Assembly (NCBI GenBank): GCA_965214945.1
Contig: OZ244029.1
Span: 1,302,001 to 1,366,000, forward strand
DNA: 64,000 bases
Reading direction: 5' to 3'
DNA from: JAAXHB01 sp965214945
GTDB lineage: Bacteria; Actinomycetota; Acidimicrobiia; Acidimicrobiales; Aldehydirespiratoraceae
In this document: positions 40,298 to 49,198 of the stretch, one piece after another
Layout: every line of letters starts with the position of its first letter
Numbering within the stretch: the first letter of the stretch is position 1
Translations under genes and position numbers: made by a program
Notes under the pieces: generated by a model
The model's database searches: none
Told to the model about the DNA's origin: nothing
Seen by the model: only the letters and a program-made list of their open reading frames with translations

Positions 40298-40964
40298 CAC
40301 GCTTGACCTTGACCTCGACCCCGGCGGCGGTGACAGGCATAATGTCACTGATTGGTGTTTGGCGCGATTTCGGGGCCGTTACGGTGAGCATGTCACCAAA
40401 GATGACATCTTTGATTACCTGTATGGGGTGATGCATGCTCCGGATTGGCGGGAGCGTTACCGGCATGATCTTCAGCGCAATTTGCCGCGGGTTCCACTGG
40501 CAGACGATTTTGAGGCGTTCCGGGCCGCGGGACGCCAGCTGATGGACTTGCACATTGGCTATGAGACGGTGGAGGAATGGCCCGTCAAGTGTCAGGTCGA
40601 CGGCGAACCCGACAACGGCCAAGCGGAACCGGACGCGTACAGGATCGTCAAGGTCATGCGCTGGAGCAAACACCCCGACACCAAAAAGTCCGACCGCAGT
40701 GTGTTGGAGATCAACAGCCGATGCCGCCTCGTTGGCATCCCCGAACAGGCCCATGAGTACACGGTGTCGGGACGGTCGCCGTTGGAGTGGGCTGTGGCCA
40801 GCCTGAAACACAAACACGACAAGGCGTCAGGGATTACCGACGACCCCAACGGTTGGCATGTGTGGGCCGATGACCCGTTTGAGCTGGTCCGTCATCTGCG
40901 GCGGCTGGTGCGCGTCTCCGTCGAAACCGCACGTATTGTCGCCACACTGCCCCCGTCGCTGTAG
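40290..40964 (+). CDS. Type ISP restriction-modification enzyme, separated C-terminal target-recognition domain
   Basis: A 224-residue frame that corresponds to the end of Type ISP enzymes. NVTDWCLARFRGRYGEHVTKDDIFDYLYGVMHAPDWRERY (split: GEHVTKDDIFDYLYGVMHAP) and LPRVPLADDFEAFRAAGRQLMDLHIGYETVE are hallmarks of their C-terminal region, which reads the DNA target. It ends RIVATLPPSL at the usual carboxyl terminus. It is cut from the methyltransferase by 2.2 kb holding the block array and an ATPase gene. ATG 40290 may allow separate translation as a trans-acting specificity protein, or the gene may be a remnant. A strong hairpin follows at 40995. Confidence 0.85.
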   Translation: MTDTLDLDLDPGGGDRHNVTDWCLARFRGRYGEHVTKDDIFDYLYGVMHAPDWRERYRHDLQRNLPRVPLADDFEAFRAAGRQLMDLHIGYETVEEWPVKCQVDGEPDNGQAEPDAYRIVKVMRWSKHPDTKKSDRSVLEINSRCRLVGIPEQAHEYTVSGRSPLEWAVASLKHKHDKASGITDDPNGWHVWADDPFELVRHLRRLVRVSVETARIVATLPPSL

Positions 40965-40994
40965 CGGCCTCAGCAGCGCCGCTCGCGGCCTACA

Positions 40995-41020
40995 CGGCGG
41001 CTGACGCTTGTCAGCCGCCG
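40995..41020. terminator. Perfect 11-bp stem, 4-nt loop hairpin after the R-M locus
   Basis: CGGCGGCTGAC, loop GCTT, then the exact complement. It lies 30 bases after the recognition-domain stop. No T-run follows, as is common for actinobacterial terminators. Confidence 0.72.
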
Positions 41021-41128
41021 CCGACAGAATTCTCACCCTCTGCTGTGCCGCAACCCTCGAGGACGGTCTGCACACCCCGACTGTCAGCCGCCGACAGAGT
41101 TCTCACCCTATTCTCCCCCTCTGCTGTG
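41009..41128. repeat. Imperfect direct repeat of about 40-47 bp
   Basis: The stretch from TGTCAGCCGCCG through TTCTCACCCT to CTCTGCTGTG at 41009-41047 recurs at 41082-41128 with small insertions and substitutions. The first copy includes the right arm of the 40995 hairpin. Confidence 0.7.
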
Positions 41129-41145
41129 GACCTCATCCGCTTGTG

Positions 41146-41772
41146 ATGTCACCGAGGCCGGTGCCCTTCGGTAGTGTGCGGCGGACGCGAAGGCAGACAT
41201 GGTCACTGGCCGGTACACGGCGCGCCGACGCAGGCTGGCCCGCGGCCCGCACTGCCGCTCGTGCTGCCGCCGCGGTCGTCGCTGTGCTGCTGGCTGCTGG
41301 CTGCGCCGCGGACGGGGGTTCGTCGGGCGCAGGGGGCACGGCGCAGCCTGTCCTGGCACGTGAGGATGTGATCGCCTCGTGCGTGGACGCGTGGGCACCG
41401 TATACGCGGGCCGAGGCCGAGCGCAAGGGCGTCGACTCCGCCGCTGTGCGTTCTGAGCTTCAAGCGGATTTGGTGACGCTGTGCGAACAATTCGTGGATC
41501 TGGTGGCCGACGCCGAGCGCTGCCTGCTCACCCGAGAGCACGCCGACCTGATGCTCGCGGAGGTGAGAGTCGCGGTGTCGGCGATCGCCGAAGCAGTCCG
41601 GGTGAGGCCCGTGCCCGAAGCCGAAGCCGACGCCATGTTCGAGGCCGAGTTGTTGATCACCGAGGTTCTCGAGGCGCATGCCCGACTCGCCCAGCGGCTC
41701 GACTGTCGGCAAGTGCCGCCAGAAGGCCCGCTGCCCATGGGAAGGGTGCTGCCCGAGCCCGTCACAACCTGA
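41146..41772 (+). CDS. Predicted lipoprotein, function unknown
   Basis: A 208-residue protein. A long basic N-terminus (VRRTRRQ, GTRRADAGW) precedes the hydrophobic stretch ARAAAAVVAVLL and lipobox AAGC, so it should be a lipoprotein. The mature part is helical and acidic with four further Cys (ASCVDAW, LCEQF, RCLLT, DCRQV), possibly two disulfides. I do not recognise a family. ATG 41146 is the most plausible start; longer reading upstream crosses the repeat region. It has no cotranscribed neighbour. Confidence 0.65.
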   Translation: MSPRPVPFGSVRRTRRQTWSLAGTRRADAGWPAARTAARAAAAVVAVLLAAGCAADGGSSGAGGTAQPVLAREDVIASCVDAWAPYTRAEAERKGVDSAAVRSELQADLVTLCEQFVDLVADAERCLLTREHADLMLAEVRVAVSAIAEAVRVRPVPEAEADAMFEAELLITEVLEAHARLAQRLDCRQVPPEGPLPMGRVLPEPVTT

Positions 41773-41974
41773 CGCCTTGCTAGCACTCTCGCGGGCCACC
41801 GCGGTCGGGTTGCCATGTCGTGCTGTTCGGCCCATCAGATTCGGCCCATCGGCTTAGCTCGCCGACGATTGCGGGCTCGCGGGCTGCTGCGGTCGGGTTG
41901 CCGTGTAGCTCGGCGTCGTCGCTCTGAGCCTGTGGGCCGCCTCTGGAGTGTTGAAGGTCAGCTCCGGGGCGGGG
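41773..41974. other. Convergent intergenic stretch with GCGGTCGGGTTGCC repeats
   Basis: GCGGTCGGGTTGCC occurs near 41801 and 41889, each followed by RTGT, and TTCGGCCCATC occurs twice near 41830. No gene, promoter or clear hairpin was found between the lipoprotein and the convergent SDR gene. Confidence 0.5.
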
Positions 41975-42715
41975 TTAGAGGATCCCGCCGCCGTCTACGA
42001 CCATAGTGTGGCCGGTTATCCAACTTGAGGCGTCCGACGCGAGGAACACGGCAGCGTTGGCGATGTCCCCGGGCCTTCCCAGGCGCTTGAGGGGGTAGGT
42101 CTCGGCAGCCTTCTTACCCTTGCCGCCCTCCCACAATGCTCGCGACATACGAGTGCGGATCAGTCCGGGGGCGATGGCGTTCACACGCACTCCCGGCGCC
42201 AGCTCGCGCGCGAGTTGGCGCGTCAGATGGTTGAGCGCGTCCTTAGTGAGGGTGTAGATACCGAACAACTCACTGGTGTTGAACGCCCCGACTGAGGAGA
42301 TATTGATGATGGCTCCGCCGCACTGACGCATCGAGTGGCGCCAGCAGAGCTGGCTCCAAACCAGCGGCGCAGTGAGGTTGACGGCGATCGTCTTGTTCCA
42401 GCGGGGCAGGTCGGCGCCGATCACAGGCCCGGCGTAGGGGTTGGTGGCGGCATTGTTCACCAGGATGTCGACACTGCCGAAGGCGTCCATCATGGCTTCG
42501 ATGGACGCCTCGGCGTCGTCTGGGTTGCCTACGTTGCCCGCGACCCATGCGCAGTTTGGGCCGATCCCCGCGGCGGCGGACCGGCAGCCGTCAGCGTTGC
42601 GGCCAGTGATCATCACCTGTGCGCCCTCGGCTGCGAACGCCGCGGCAGTCGCCATGCCGATGCCTCGGGAGCCGCCGGTCACCAGCGCCGCCTTGCCTTT
42701 CAAAACCGTTTCCAC
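41975..42715 (-). CDS. SDR-family oxidoreductase (classical, FabG-like)
   Basis: A 246-residue classical SDR. NAD(P) motif is ALVTGGSRGIGMA; NNAATNPYAG is the structural NNAG; catalytic Ser, Tyr and Lys are in INISSVGAF and YTLTKDALNHLT; the end is GHTMVVDGGGIL. The natural substrate is not readable. GTG 42715 (METVLKGK) is chosen; in-frame codons above it come from a repeat-rich intergenic stretch and lack family similarity. It stands alone, convergent with the lipoprotein gene. Confidence 0.85.
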   Translation of the reverse strand: METVLKGKAALVTGGSRGIGMATAAAFAAEGAQVMITGRNADGCRSAAAGIGPNCAWVAGNVGNPDDAEASIEAMMDAFGSVDILVNNAATNPYAGPVIGADLPRWNKTIAVNLTAPLVWSQLCWRHSMRQCGGAIINISSVGAFNTSELFGIYTLTKDALNHLTRQLARELAPGVRVNAIAPGLIRTRMSRALWEGGKGKKAAETYPLKRLGRPGDIANAAVFLASDASSWITGHTMVVDGGGIL

Positions 42716-43007
42716 TTTCTCATTATGCCTCGGACGCGCCCGCGCCCGCATCAAGGTCGCTGCTGAACCGGGGTCGCCGCCCACCCCCAAAGTTCTGCCG
42801 GAATGCCAGACCACGCTCACACACGCCCGAGTCTCGGCTGAACCGGGATCGCTGCCACCCTTCACTTGGCTCTCAAGCGCGTGATGTCACAGGGGCCGTG
42901 TAGATTCGTAGATAGATGTTGAGATGGTCAGCGGGCTGTCTTGAGGCGATATGTCAGAGGCAGGATTATGTCAGGGCGCAGGATCGTAGTTGGAAGGTGA
43001 TTCGCAA
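42716..43007. repeat. Intergenic stretch with a duplicated GCTGAACCGGG(A/G)TCG element
   Basis: The theme CTGAACCGGGRTCGCYGCC occurs at about 42761 and 42837; a related CCTGAACCGGGATCCGCG is found at about 54018. The latter part (42900-43007) is noticeably less GC-rich and leads into the helicase gene. No other feature was found. Confidence 0.6.
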
Positions 43008-45362
43008 TTGAGCTATCAGCGCCTAAAGGCAGTGATTTTGGCAGTGACTTTCTGGGATTGTGTCAACTCCTTACGCCGCGACGACAGATACAGGAGTGCA
43101 CTTATTGACACAATCTCAGAACTCCACCGAGACCCGTACAACAGCGTCCGGCTCAGCACGCACAAGATCGGCCGAGCCCTAAATGGCAAGGATCTGTTCG
43201 TCTCCGATGTGGGAGGCCGGAAGAGCGATCGCCGTGTGGTGTGGCAGATGGTCAATCGCACGTTGGTGTTGCTGCTCTACGGAACCCACAAGATCTATGA
43301 CCGGGCCAAGAGAATGTACGTTGGCTTCGACGATGAACAGCAGCAGGTGCTGGTACACGAAAAGCCTCCCAGCACGGACAAGGATCATCTCCATAGGGGC
43401 CGGCAGACAAACAGCAACCGGCAGGAGAGTCCGGGCAAGCTGTTCATGGCCTGGACCGATGAGGAATTGAGATCGTTCGGGTTTCCGGATGCTGTGGTGA
43501 TACATCTGCGCCGCCTCAACACAGACGACGAGCTACTTGAGATGGAAGCCGAACTGGGAGCTTATTGCGAGACTGCTATCAACTTGGTGGCTTATGGTTA
43601 CCCCGAAGTGCCGAGCTCCGAGCCTGTAGACCGAGCTGATGACAGGCCAACCTCACGAGGCGCGCAACAGGAGCAAGAGAAACAGGAAGCTCTAGAGCAA
43701 CAGCAGACACATGATCGTAGTGACGGATCGTACACTGTAGCCCCGATAGCCACTCATGAAGACATCTTATTAGAGGCACAGCTGGCCGATGATCACGCCG
43801 GGTACTGGTTCACGAGCTCCGATCCTGAGTTCTTGGCCGAGGTCATCGGACATCCAATTGAAGACTGGATGATCTTTCTGCATCCTGATCAGCGCTCGGC
43901 AGTGAAGCGCCATTACAACGGCCCGGCTTGGGTGAGGGGAGCAGCCGGCACCGGCAAGACAGTGATCGGCTTGCATCGAGCTGCATGGCTGGCCAAACGC
44001 AACCGCCAGGCAGATCAGGCCCTTCAAGAACAGCTCTCCGCGGATTCACAGACGAGCTTGCCGGTGCTGTTCACGACATACGTTAAGTCGCTCCCGCCGG
44101 TGTTCGAGTCGCTGTATCGGCGTCTTGTCCGAACTCGGCACGGCGGTGTGAAGTTCGTCAACGTCGACAAGCTGGCGCGCCAGATATGCTGGCAGGCAGG
44201 CGAAGAGCTGAACACGGCTCCACGCGAGATCAACGACGCGTACTCTCGGGCTTACAAGAGAGTTGTATCCCGGGGCACGCCTCTGGCAGAACACCGGTTC
44301 AGCAATCCGTACCTGCGAGACGAGATCACACAGGTGGTCAAGGGCCGAGCTATCCAAACGCTTGAGGAGTACTTGACAATCGAACGCACGGGCCGAAGGG
44401 CACCCATGTGGCGGCCCCAGCGCACACAGGTGTGGGAGCTAAAGGAGGCCTGGGATGCTGAGATGGCCGAGCGCCGCACGGTCGATTTCTGCGATGTGAT
44501 AACGAAGGCGCTTCATCACGCTAGACAGCTCGAGACTCCCCGCTATTCGGCGGTTATTGTGGATGAGGCTCAGGATCTCACGCTGGCAGGCCTGAAGTTC
44601 TTGCGGGCGCTCGTGAACGCACCAGACCATGACGTCGACCGCCCCAACGGACTGCTCATTCTCGGCGACGCTGCGCAACGCATCTACCCCGGTGGGTTCA
44701 CGCTGCGTCAGGCCGGAGTGGAGGTGCGTGGCCGCACCACGATACTCACCGAGAACTATCGCAACACCAATGAGATCATCAACACTGCACTAGCTGTTGC
44801 GAGCGAATGCCAGATTGACGATCTAGGTGAACGGTTTCGCCGTGGCGATGCGGAGGTGTCTGCCCTGCGCCGAGGGCCGCGGCCGCGCCTTGTCCACGCC
44901 GTCGGGCTCGACGCTCAAGTAGAGGAGATCGTTCGTCTCATAGGTGAGTTCACAACATCCGAGGCAGGTTACGGGTTAGGCGACATTGCCATTCTCGCGG
45001 CCACGAATGCCAAGGTGAAGAAGGTTTGCAAGCTTCTCGACCGCCACCGTATCGCCAATCAGGATCTTGGCTCTTACCACGGCACTACCAGTCCGCGTGT
45101 GAAGGTGGGCACCTACTTCCGGGCTAAAGGGCTGGAGTTCAAGGTCGTGTTCTTGCCCCAAGTCACAAAGGATGTATTCCCCCGCCCCCGCAGACGCCAA
45201 TCCGAAGACGAATATGCCGAAACCCGCGACTTGGACATCTCCCAGCTCTTCGTAGCGATGACCAGAGCCCGCGACCTGCTGGTGGTGCTGTACGACCACC
45301 AGCCCAGCGAGATCGTCGCTGCTGCTGCCGACCTCTTCGAGGGCCTGCCCGCCCCGTCGTAG
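43008..45362 (+). CDS. UvrD/Rep-like superfamily I helicase with RelE-like N-terminal domain
   Basis: A 784-residue protein. About residues 40-105 resemble RelE/ParE-family mRNA-interferase folds (SVRLSTHKIGRALNGKDLF, RVVWQMVNRTLVLLLYGTH). A linker rich in Gln/Glu (about 205-235) leads to an SF1 helicase: Walker A GAAGTGKT (311-318), VIVDEAQDL, ILTENYRNTNEI, AKGLEFKVVFLPQV and FVAMTRARDLLVVLY. Such fusions are known in accessory regions, with suspected DNA or RNA repair or defence roles. TTG 43008 is preferred for the GAAGGTGA upstream; TTG 42990 is the alternative. Base composition is lower in GC than the neighbours, which suggests transfer. Confidence 0.82.
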   Translation: MSYQRLKAVILAVTFWDCVNSLRRDDRYRSALIDTISELHRDPYNSVRLSTHKIGRALNGKDLFVSDVGGRKSDRRVVWQMVNRTLVLLLYGTHKIYDRAKRMYVGFDDEQQQVLVHEKPPSTDKDHLHRGRQTNSNRQESPGKLFMAWTDEELRSFGFPDAVVIHLRRLNTDDELLEMEAELGAYCETAINLVAYGYPEVPSSEPVDRADDRPTSRGAQQEQEKQEALEQQQTHDRSDGSYTVAPIATHEDILLEAQLADDHAGYWFTSSDPEFLAEVIGHPIEDWMIFLHPDQRSAVKRHYNGPAWVRGAAGTGKTVIGLHRAAWLAKRNRQADQALQEQLSADSQTSLPVLFTTYVKSLPPVFESLYRRLVRTRHGGVKFVNVDKLARQICWQAGEELNTAPREINDAYSRAYKRVVSRGTPLAEHRFSNPYLRDEITQVVKGRAIQTLEEYLTIERTGRRAPMWRPQRTQVWELKEAWDAEMAERRTVDFCDVITKALHHARQLETPRYSAVIVDEAQDLTLAGLKFLRALVNAPDHDVDRPNGLLILGDAAQRIYPGGFTLRQAGVEVRGRTTILTENYRNTNEIINTALAVASECQIDDLGERFRRGDAEVSALRRGPRPRLVHAVGLDAQVEEIVRLIGEFTTSEAGYGLGDIAILAATNAKVKKVCKLLDRHRIANQDLGSYHGTTSPRVKVGTYFRAKGLEFKVVFLPQVTKDVFPRPRRRQSEDEYAETRDLDISQLFVAMTRARDLLVVLYDHQPSEIVAAAADLFEGLPAPS

Positions 45363-45434
45363 CTGCACCCGCAGCAGACGCCGCTGACGGAGCCTTCAGA
45401 CCAGCTTCGCGCCCTGATCACGCGGGTGGGGCGT

Positions 45435-46415
45435 TTATCCGGACGCGCGGTGGGCGATCGCGGCGGTCTCGGTCAAGACTTCGCGGTTGGCGGCTAGGCC
45501 GGGTGAGATGATGTTCACAAAGAACGCGTCCAGGTCGTGGGCGTCGATCAGGTCTCGCAGCTGTCGTCGGCACTCTTGGCGAGTGCCGGAGATCTGGTAT
45601 TGGGCGACTATCTCGTCGGTCACAAGCCGGGCCGCTTCGTCGGGCCCGCCCAACTCAAAAGCTCGGCGCAGGGCCGCGATCTCGTCGTCGCGGAGCCCGA
45701 GGTTGCGCAGCAGCCTTCGGGGGCTGTCCATCACCGCGTACCCGTAGAGCGTCTTGGCCTCGGTGATCATCTCGGGCGTGTAGGCCAGCCGGTCAAGGTA
45801 GACGCGGGTGAGCGGCGGCCCGGGGCCGCGTGCCTGCTGGGCGATGCTGAAAGCGTCGCCCAGGTCGCCTTTGGCCATCAGCACCACGCCGTCGGCTGCG
45901 GCGCCGGCCAGCCCGAGCAGCTTGGGGCCGCGGGCAGCCACCCAGATCGGGATGTCGCGGGGCCCCATGCTGAGCTGGGCCTCCTCGAGCTTGAAGCGCC
46001 GCCCCTGCCAGGTGACTGGCTCGCCGCGCCACAGCAGGCGCAGCGCGTCGATGGAATCAGCCATCACAGCCACCGGCGCCGATCTTGTGATGCCCATTGG
46101 CCGTAGCACCATCGTCCCCCCGGCCACCAGCGTCACGAACGCCCTGCCGCCGCTCATTTCGTCCACAGTGGCCAGCGCCGCCGCGGTGGCGGCCGGGTGC
46201 CGGGTGTACCCGTTGGTGACCGCGCCGAGACGGATCGCGTCGGTGGTGCAGGCCGCGGCACCCAGCACTGCGTACACGTCGAGCATCAGGCCCTCGTCGG
46301 CAACCATGGCGTGCGAGTAGCCCAGCTCTTCAGCCATCTGGATGGTCTCCACCAGCTCGCCGGCCGCCATGGTCGGAACGATCTGCAGCCCCAGCGCGAT
46401 GCTGCCTCCGGTCAC
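45435..46415 (-). CDS. LLM-class (F420- or flavin-dependent) oxidoreductase
   Basis: A 326-residue luciferase-like monooxygenase fold protein. GLQIVPTMAAGELVETIQMAEELGYSHAMVAD, GAVTNGYTRHPAATAAALATVDEMSGGRA, DSIDALRLLWRGEPVTWQGRRF and DIPIWVAARGPKLLGLAG are typical of the F420-dependent subfamily. The cofE and cofD genes in this window support F420 as cofactor (inference). GTG start at 46415. It is the last gene of the minus-strand cluster; its start region is duplicated 116 bp upstream at the end of the preceding SDR gene. Resemblance to methylene-tetrahydromethanopterin reductases (Mer) should be tested because an Mch homologue is two genes upstream. Confidence 0.85.
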   Translation of the reverse strand: MTGGSIALGLQIVPTMAAGELVETIQMAEELGYSHAMVADEGLMLDVYAVLGAAACTTDAIRLGAVTNGYTRHPAATAAALATVDEMSGGRAFVTLVAGGTMVLRPMGITRSAPVAVMADSIDALRLLWRGEPVTWQGRRFKLEEAQLSMGPRDIPIWVAARGPKLLGLAGAAADGVVLMAKGDLGDAFSIAQQARGPGPPLTRVYLDRLAYTPEMITEAKTLYGYAVMDSPRRLLRNLGLRDDEIAALRRAFELGGPDEAARLVTDEIVAQYQISGTRQECRRQLRDLIDAHDLDAFFVNIISPGLAANREVLTETAAIAHRASG

Positions 46416-46533
46416 GGCTGCGGGCTCTTACTCACGTCATGTGCTCCAAGCGCCCAGCGCCGCTCCAAGCAGCCCATTGCGACGCTGCAGCATGTGCTCC
46501 AAGCACCCAGCGCGACGCTGCCTGCGGTCACGG
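46391..46533. repeat. Duplicated LLM gene start at the SDR-LLM junction
   Basis: A 27-bp stretch at 46391-46417, carrying the GTG start of the LLM gene, recurs at 46507-46533 with two differences, where it provides the TGA of the SDR gene. Between them another 23-bp element (46438-46460 and 46491-46513) is repeated. Confidence 0.82.
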
Positions 46534-47301
46534 ATGTGGCGCCTTACGCCACGGGTCCCACACGGGCCGGATCACCACCGGGGCGATGTCGATACGGCGG
46601 TCGGTGCCGACCAGCGAGGCCACCAGCTCGCCCACCGCCTCCACCGGCATCATCTGGGCCCTCACCTCCTCGGGCGCCCGGTCGGCCCACAGCTCGGTGT
46701 CTACCTGGGCCGGGCACAGCGTGATCACCCGAATGCCCAGATCCTGGCCCTCTAGCCGCAGCACCTCGCCCAGGGCGTTCATCCCGCCTTTGGAGGCGGC
46801 ATAGGCCGCGTTGCCCTCGAAGGCCTTCAGCGCCGCGATGCTGCTGAGCAGCACGATCTGGCCTCGGGAGGCCGCCAGGTGATCCCAACATGCACGGGTC
46901 AGGGCCATCACCGCGGTGAGGTTGACGTCGATCATCCGCTGCCAAGCCCCGGGCTCCACCTCGCCGACCGGCTGCTTCTCGAACACGCCGGCGCAGTGAA
47001 CCACCAAGTCGATACGGCCGCAAGCCTCGAGCGTCCACTCTGCTACACGCTCGGGTGCTCCCGGCTCGGTCAGGTCAGCCGCCAGGGGAGTGGCCATGCC
47101 GTTCAGCCGATGCGCGGCCGCCCGAAGTCGCTTACCGCGGCGCCCCACCAGTATGCATCGCATGCCCCGTGCGGCCAGAGCGGCGGCGCTGGCCAGCCCG
47201 ATGCCGGATCCTCCGCCGGTCACGATCGCCACCTTCGGAGGCCCGGTCGGGGCCGGTCTGGCGTCGCTGGGGGCGTTCACCGCGAGGCGCTCACCCGACA
47301 T
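46528..47301 (-). CDS. SDR-family oxidoreductase (classical)
   Basis: A 257-residue SDR. It has VAIVTGGGSGIGLASAAALA, CILVGRRGKRL, VHCAGVF in the NNAG position, IVLLSSIAALKAF with catalytic Ser, and YAASKGGMNAL with Tyr and Lys. The C-terminus (VIRPVWDPWRK) lacks the usual DGG end. ATG 47301. It lies between the Mch homologue and the LLM gene on the minus strand and is likely cotranscribed. Substrate unknown. Confidence 0.85.
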   Translation of the reverse strand: MSGERLAVNAPSDARPAPTGPPKVAIVTGGGSGIGLASAAALAARGMRCILVGRRGKRLRAAAHRLNGMATPLAADLTEPGAPERVAEWTLEACGRIDLVVHCAGVFEKQPVGEVEPGAWQRMIDVNLTAVMALTRACWDHLAASRGQIVLLSSIAALKAFEGNAAYAASKGGMNALGEVLRLEGQDLGIRVITLCPAQVDTELWADRAPEEVRAQMMPVEAVGELVASLVGTDRRIDIAPVVIRPVWDPWRKAPHP

Positions 47302-47376
47302 CGATCACGGGCGGAGGTAGAGGGGCGGCAGATCTACGGAGACTCACCCGAGGCGTTCTGCGAGGCGCTCACCCGA
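47282..47376. repeat. 17-bp direct repeat at the Mch-SDR junction
   Basis: GCGAGGCGCTCACCCGA occurs exactly at 47282-47298 (start of the SDR gene) and 47360-47376 (stop of the Mch-like gene). The shared part contains the TGA that ends the Mch-like frame. Confidence 0.85.
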
Positions 47377-48334
47377 AGAAAGAGGCGGCCAGCACATCAT
47401 GATTGACGGCGCCCGCGCTGAACGTCCGTCCGCTTGTGAGGTTCGTGAGATGGACTTCAGCCGGCGAGTGCAGCTCGATCGGGATCTCGTAAAAGTCCCG
47501 GCCGGCGTCCTCATAGATCTCGATGAACGGCCTCCCGTAAGCGGAGCTCGCCGCTGAGATCACCCGATCGACGATGCCGGCACAGCGGTGGTCGTCATCG
47601 GCGACAGTGATGTTGGCGACGCCGCCGTAGAGCAGGCTGTCGTTGATCCGGCCCATCGAGATCAGGTCGTCGTCCACCAGAGGAGGCACCACGCCGAAAC
47701 CGTAGGCGTAGCGCAGGCCGCGCATGTCCATTCCCTCCTCGGCCAGGCGGTGCAGAGTCTGCTCCACTATCCGGGCCGCCACCTGCACGGCGGTCACCAG
47801 GCTCCGGTTTGGCGCGAACAGCACGTACAAGTCGCCGGGATCCACTCGGCACGACGACGCGATGAGATCGGTCATCGCCGCCGGGATCGCTTCAGAGGTC
47901 TGTATGGCCACCACCGCCTCGTGGTGCTCGTCGCGGTAGTCGATCCAATCGAAATAGTGGTCCAGGCTGGCCCTGTTGAGCGCCCTGCCGGGCCCGGCGA
48001 GAATGGCGGCGTGCTCCTTGCCGGGCGCCTCGAGCCGCCATCCGGCGATCTGCGACGCCACGCAGCCCTCGATGGGATGGTCGATCATCACCCTCACAGC
48101 GGTCAGCATTCGGCCAGCCAGAGCGAAGGGCTCGTAGCTGACGGTGCCGAGGCCGCCCAGAGTGACCAGCGTGTAGAGGCTGGCGGCGCGCCATCCGCCC
48201 TTGGCCTCCAAGCCCATGTCGATCAGCGTCACGCCGCTGCTGTGCCTGCTGACGGTCACGCCCAGCGCGTCGGCCTCGTCGAGGATCACCCGAACCGCTT
48301 TCATTGCCTCGCGGTTAACGCTGATCACGGCCAT
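47369..48334 (-). CDS. Methenyl-tetrahydromethanopterin cyclohydrolase (Mch) homologue
   Basis: A 321-residue protein matching Mch from end to end at usual length: ISVNREAMKAV, TLIDMGLEAKGGWRAASLY, VTLGGLGTVSYEPF, VRVMIDHPIEGCVASQIAGW, AGPGRAL, AYGFGVVPPLVDDD, GRINDSLLYGGVANITV, SSAYGRPFIEIYED and FYEIPIELHSPAEVHL. The arginine and glutamate known as catalytic in archaeal Mch appear as R188 and E191 in AARIVEQTLHRL. Mch hydrolyses methenyl- to formyl-tetrahydromethanopterin. Such enzymes are well known from methanogens, Archaeoglobus and methylotrophic proteobacteria; in this actinobacterial setting the pterin or even the substrate may differ. ATG 48334 overlaps the previous stop (TGATG). Neighbours are SDRs, an LLM oxidoreductase and E1/lipoyl proteins. 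Confidence 0.85.
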   Translation of the reverse strand: MAVISVNREAMKAVRVILDEADALGVTVSRHSSGVTLIDMGLEAKGGWRAASLYTLVTLGGLGTVSYEPFALAGRMLTAVRVMIDHPIEGCVASQIAGWRLEAPGKEHAAILAGPGRALNRASLDHYFDWIDYRDEHHEAVVAIQTSEAIPAAMTDLIASSCRVDPGDLYVLFAPNRSLVTAVQVAARIVEQTLHRLAEEGMDMRGLRYAYGFGVVPPLVDDDLISMGRINDSLLYGGVANITVADDDHRCAGIVDRVISAASSAYGRPFIEIYEDAGRDFYEIPIELHSPAEVHLTNLTSGRTFSAGAVNHDVLAASFFG

Positions 48335-49104
48335 CAGGCGGGGCTGGACTCGCGGCCGCCCAGCGCCGCATCCACCGGTATCACCGCGCCGTTGAGGTAG
48401 CTGGCCTCGCTTGAGGCGACGAACAGTACAGCAGCGGCGATCTCCTCGGGCCGTCCGAAGCGCCCGGCCGGTATGTGGCGCTGGACCGCGGCCTGTAGAT
48501 CGGGGTCGCGCATCCCGGCCAGAAGTGCCTCAGTTGCGATCAGCCCCGGTGCCACTGCGTTTACCCGCACACCATGCGGAGCGAGGTCCAGCGCCATAGC
48601 CCGGGTGAGGCCCTCGACAGCGCCCTTGGAGGCGATGTAAGCGGTGCGGGAGGTCACGGCCAGCCGGGCCAGGATCGAGCTGATGTGAACGATCACCCCG
48701 CTTCGGCGCTCGACCATACCGGCCGCGATGCGCTGGCTGAGCTGGAACAGCCCACGGACGTTGACTCTCCATACGGTCTCGAACGTCTCCAGCGTCACGT
48801 CTAAGAACGACGAACGGTCGATCATGGCGGCGTTGTTCACCAGCACCGAAACCGGCCCGAGCGTGTTCTCCACCTCGTCGGCGAGCCGGTCAACGTCGGC
48901 GGCTCGACCCACGTCGGCCTGGAACATCTCGGCTGTGCCGCCGGTGTTGGCGACGGCCCGGCAGGTAGCCGCGGCGCCGGCTTCGTCGCGGCGATAGTTG
49001 ACAGCGACCCGGGCACCCTCGGCCGCGAGGGCCCGGGCCGTGGCCGCTCCGATGCCTCTCGAGGCGCCGGTCACGAGCGCGATATGGCCGTGGAAGCGGC
49101 TCAT
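48334..49104 (-). CDS. SDR-family oxidoreductase (FabG-like)
   Basis: A 256-residue classical SDR with IALVTGASRGIGAATARALA, NNAAMIDRSS, IVHISSILARLAV, YIASKGAVEGLTRAMALDLAPHGVRVNAVAPG, and YLNGAVIPVDAALG near the end. All catalytic residues (Ser, Tyr, Lys) are present. ATG 49104; stop shared with the start of the Mch-like gene (TGATG), so translation is coupled. It is 95 bases downstream of the lipoyl-domain gene. Likely oxidises or reduces an intermediate of the same pathway. Confidence 0.87.
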   Translation of the reverse strand: MSRFHGHIALVTGASRGIGAATARALAAEGARVAVNYRRDEAGAAATCRAVANTGGTAEMFQADVGRAADVDRLADEVENTLGPVSVLVNNAAMIDRSSFLDVTLETFETVWRVNVRGLFQLSQRIAAGMVERRSGVIVHISSILARLAVTSRTAYIASKGAVEGLTRAMALDLAPHGVRVNAVAPGLIATEALLAGMRDPDLQAAVQRHIPAGRFGRPEEIAAAVLFVASSEASYLNGAVIPVDAALGGRESSPA

Positions 49105-49198
49105 CGGCGACCCTTCACGATCAGCGTCCGCGGGCTACGTCCGCGGGCTGCGTGCGCGGGCTGCGTGAGGCTTCGACCATCACGTTTAGCTTCAGGCT

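Noticed and set aside
42716..42865. N-terminal extension of the SDR at 41975-42715
   Set aside because: It consists of duplicated intergenic DNA (CTGAACCGGG theme) and precedes the conserved SDR start.
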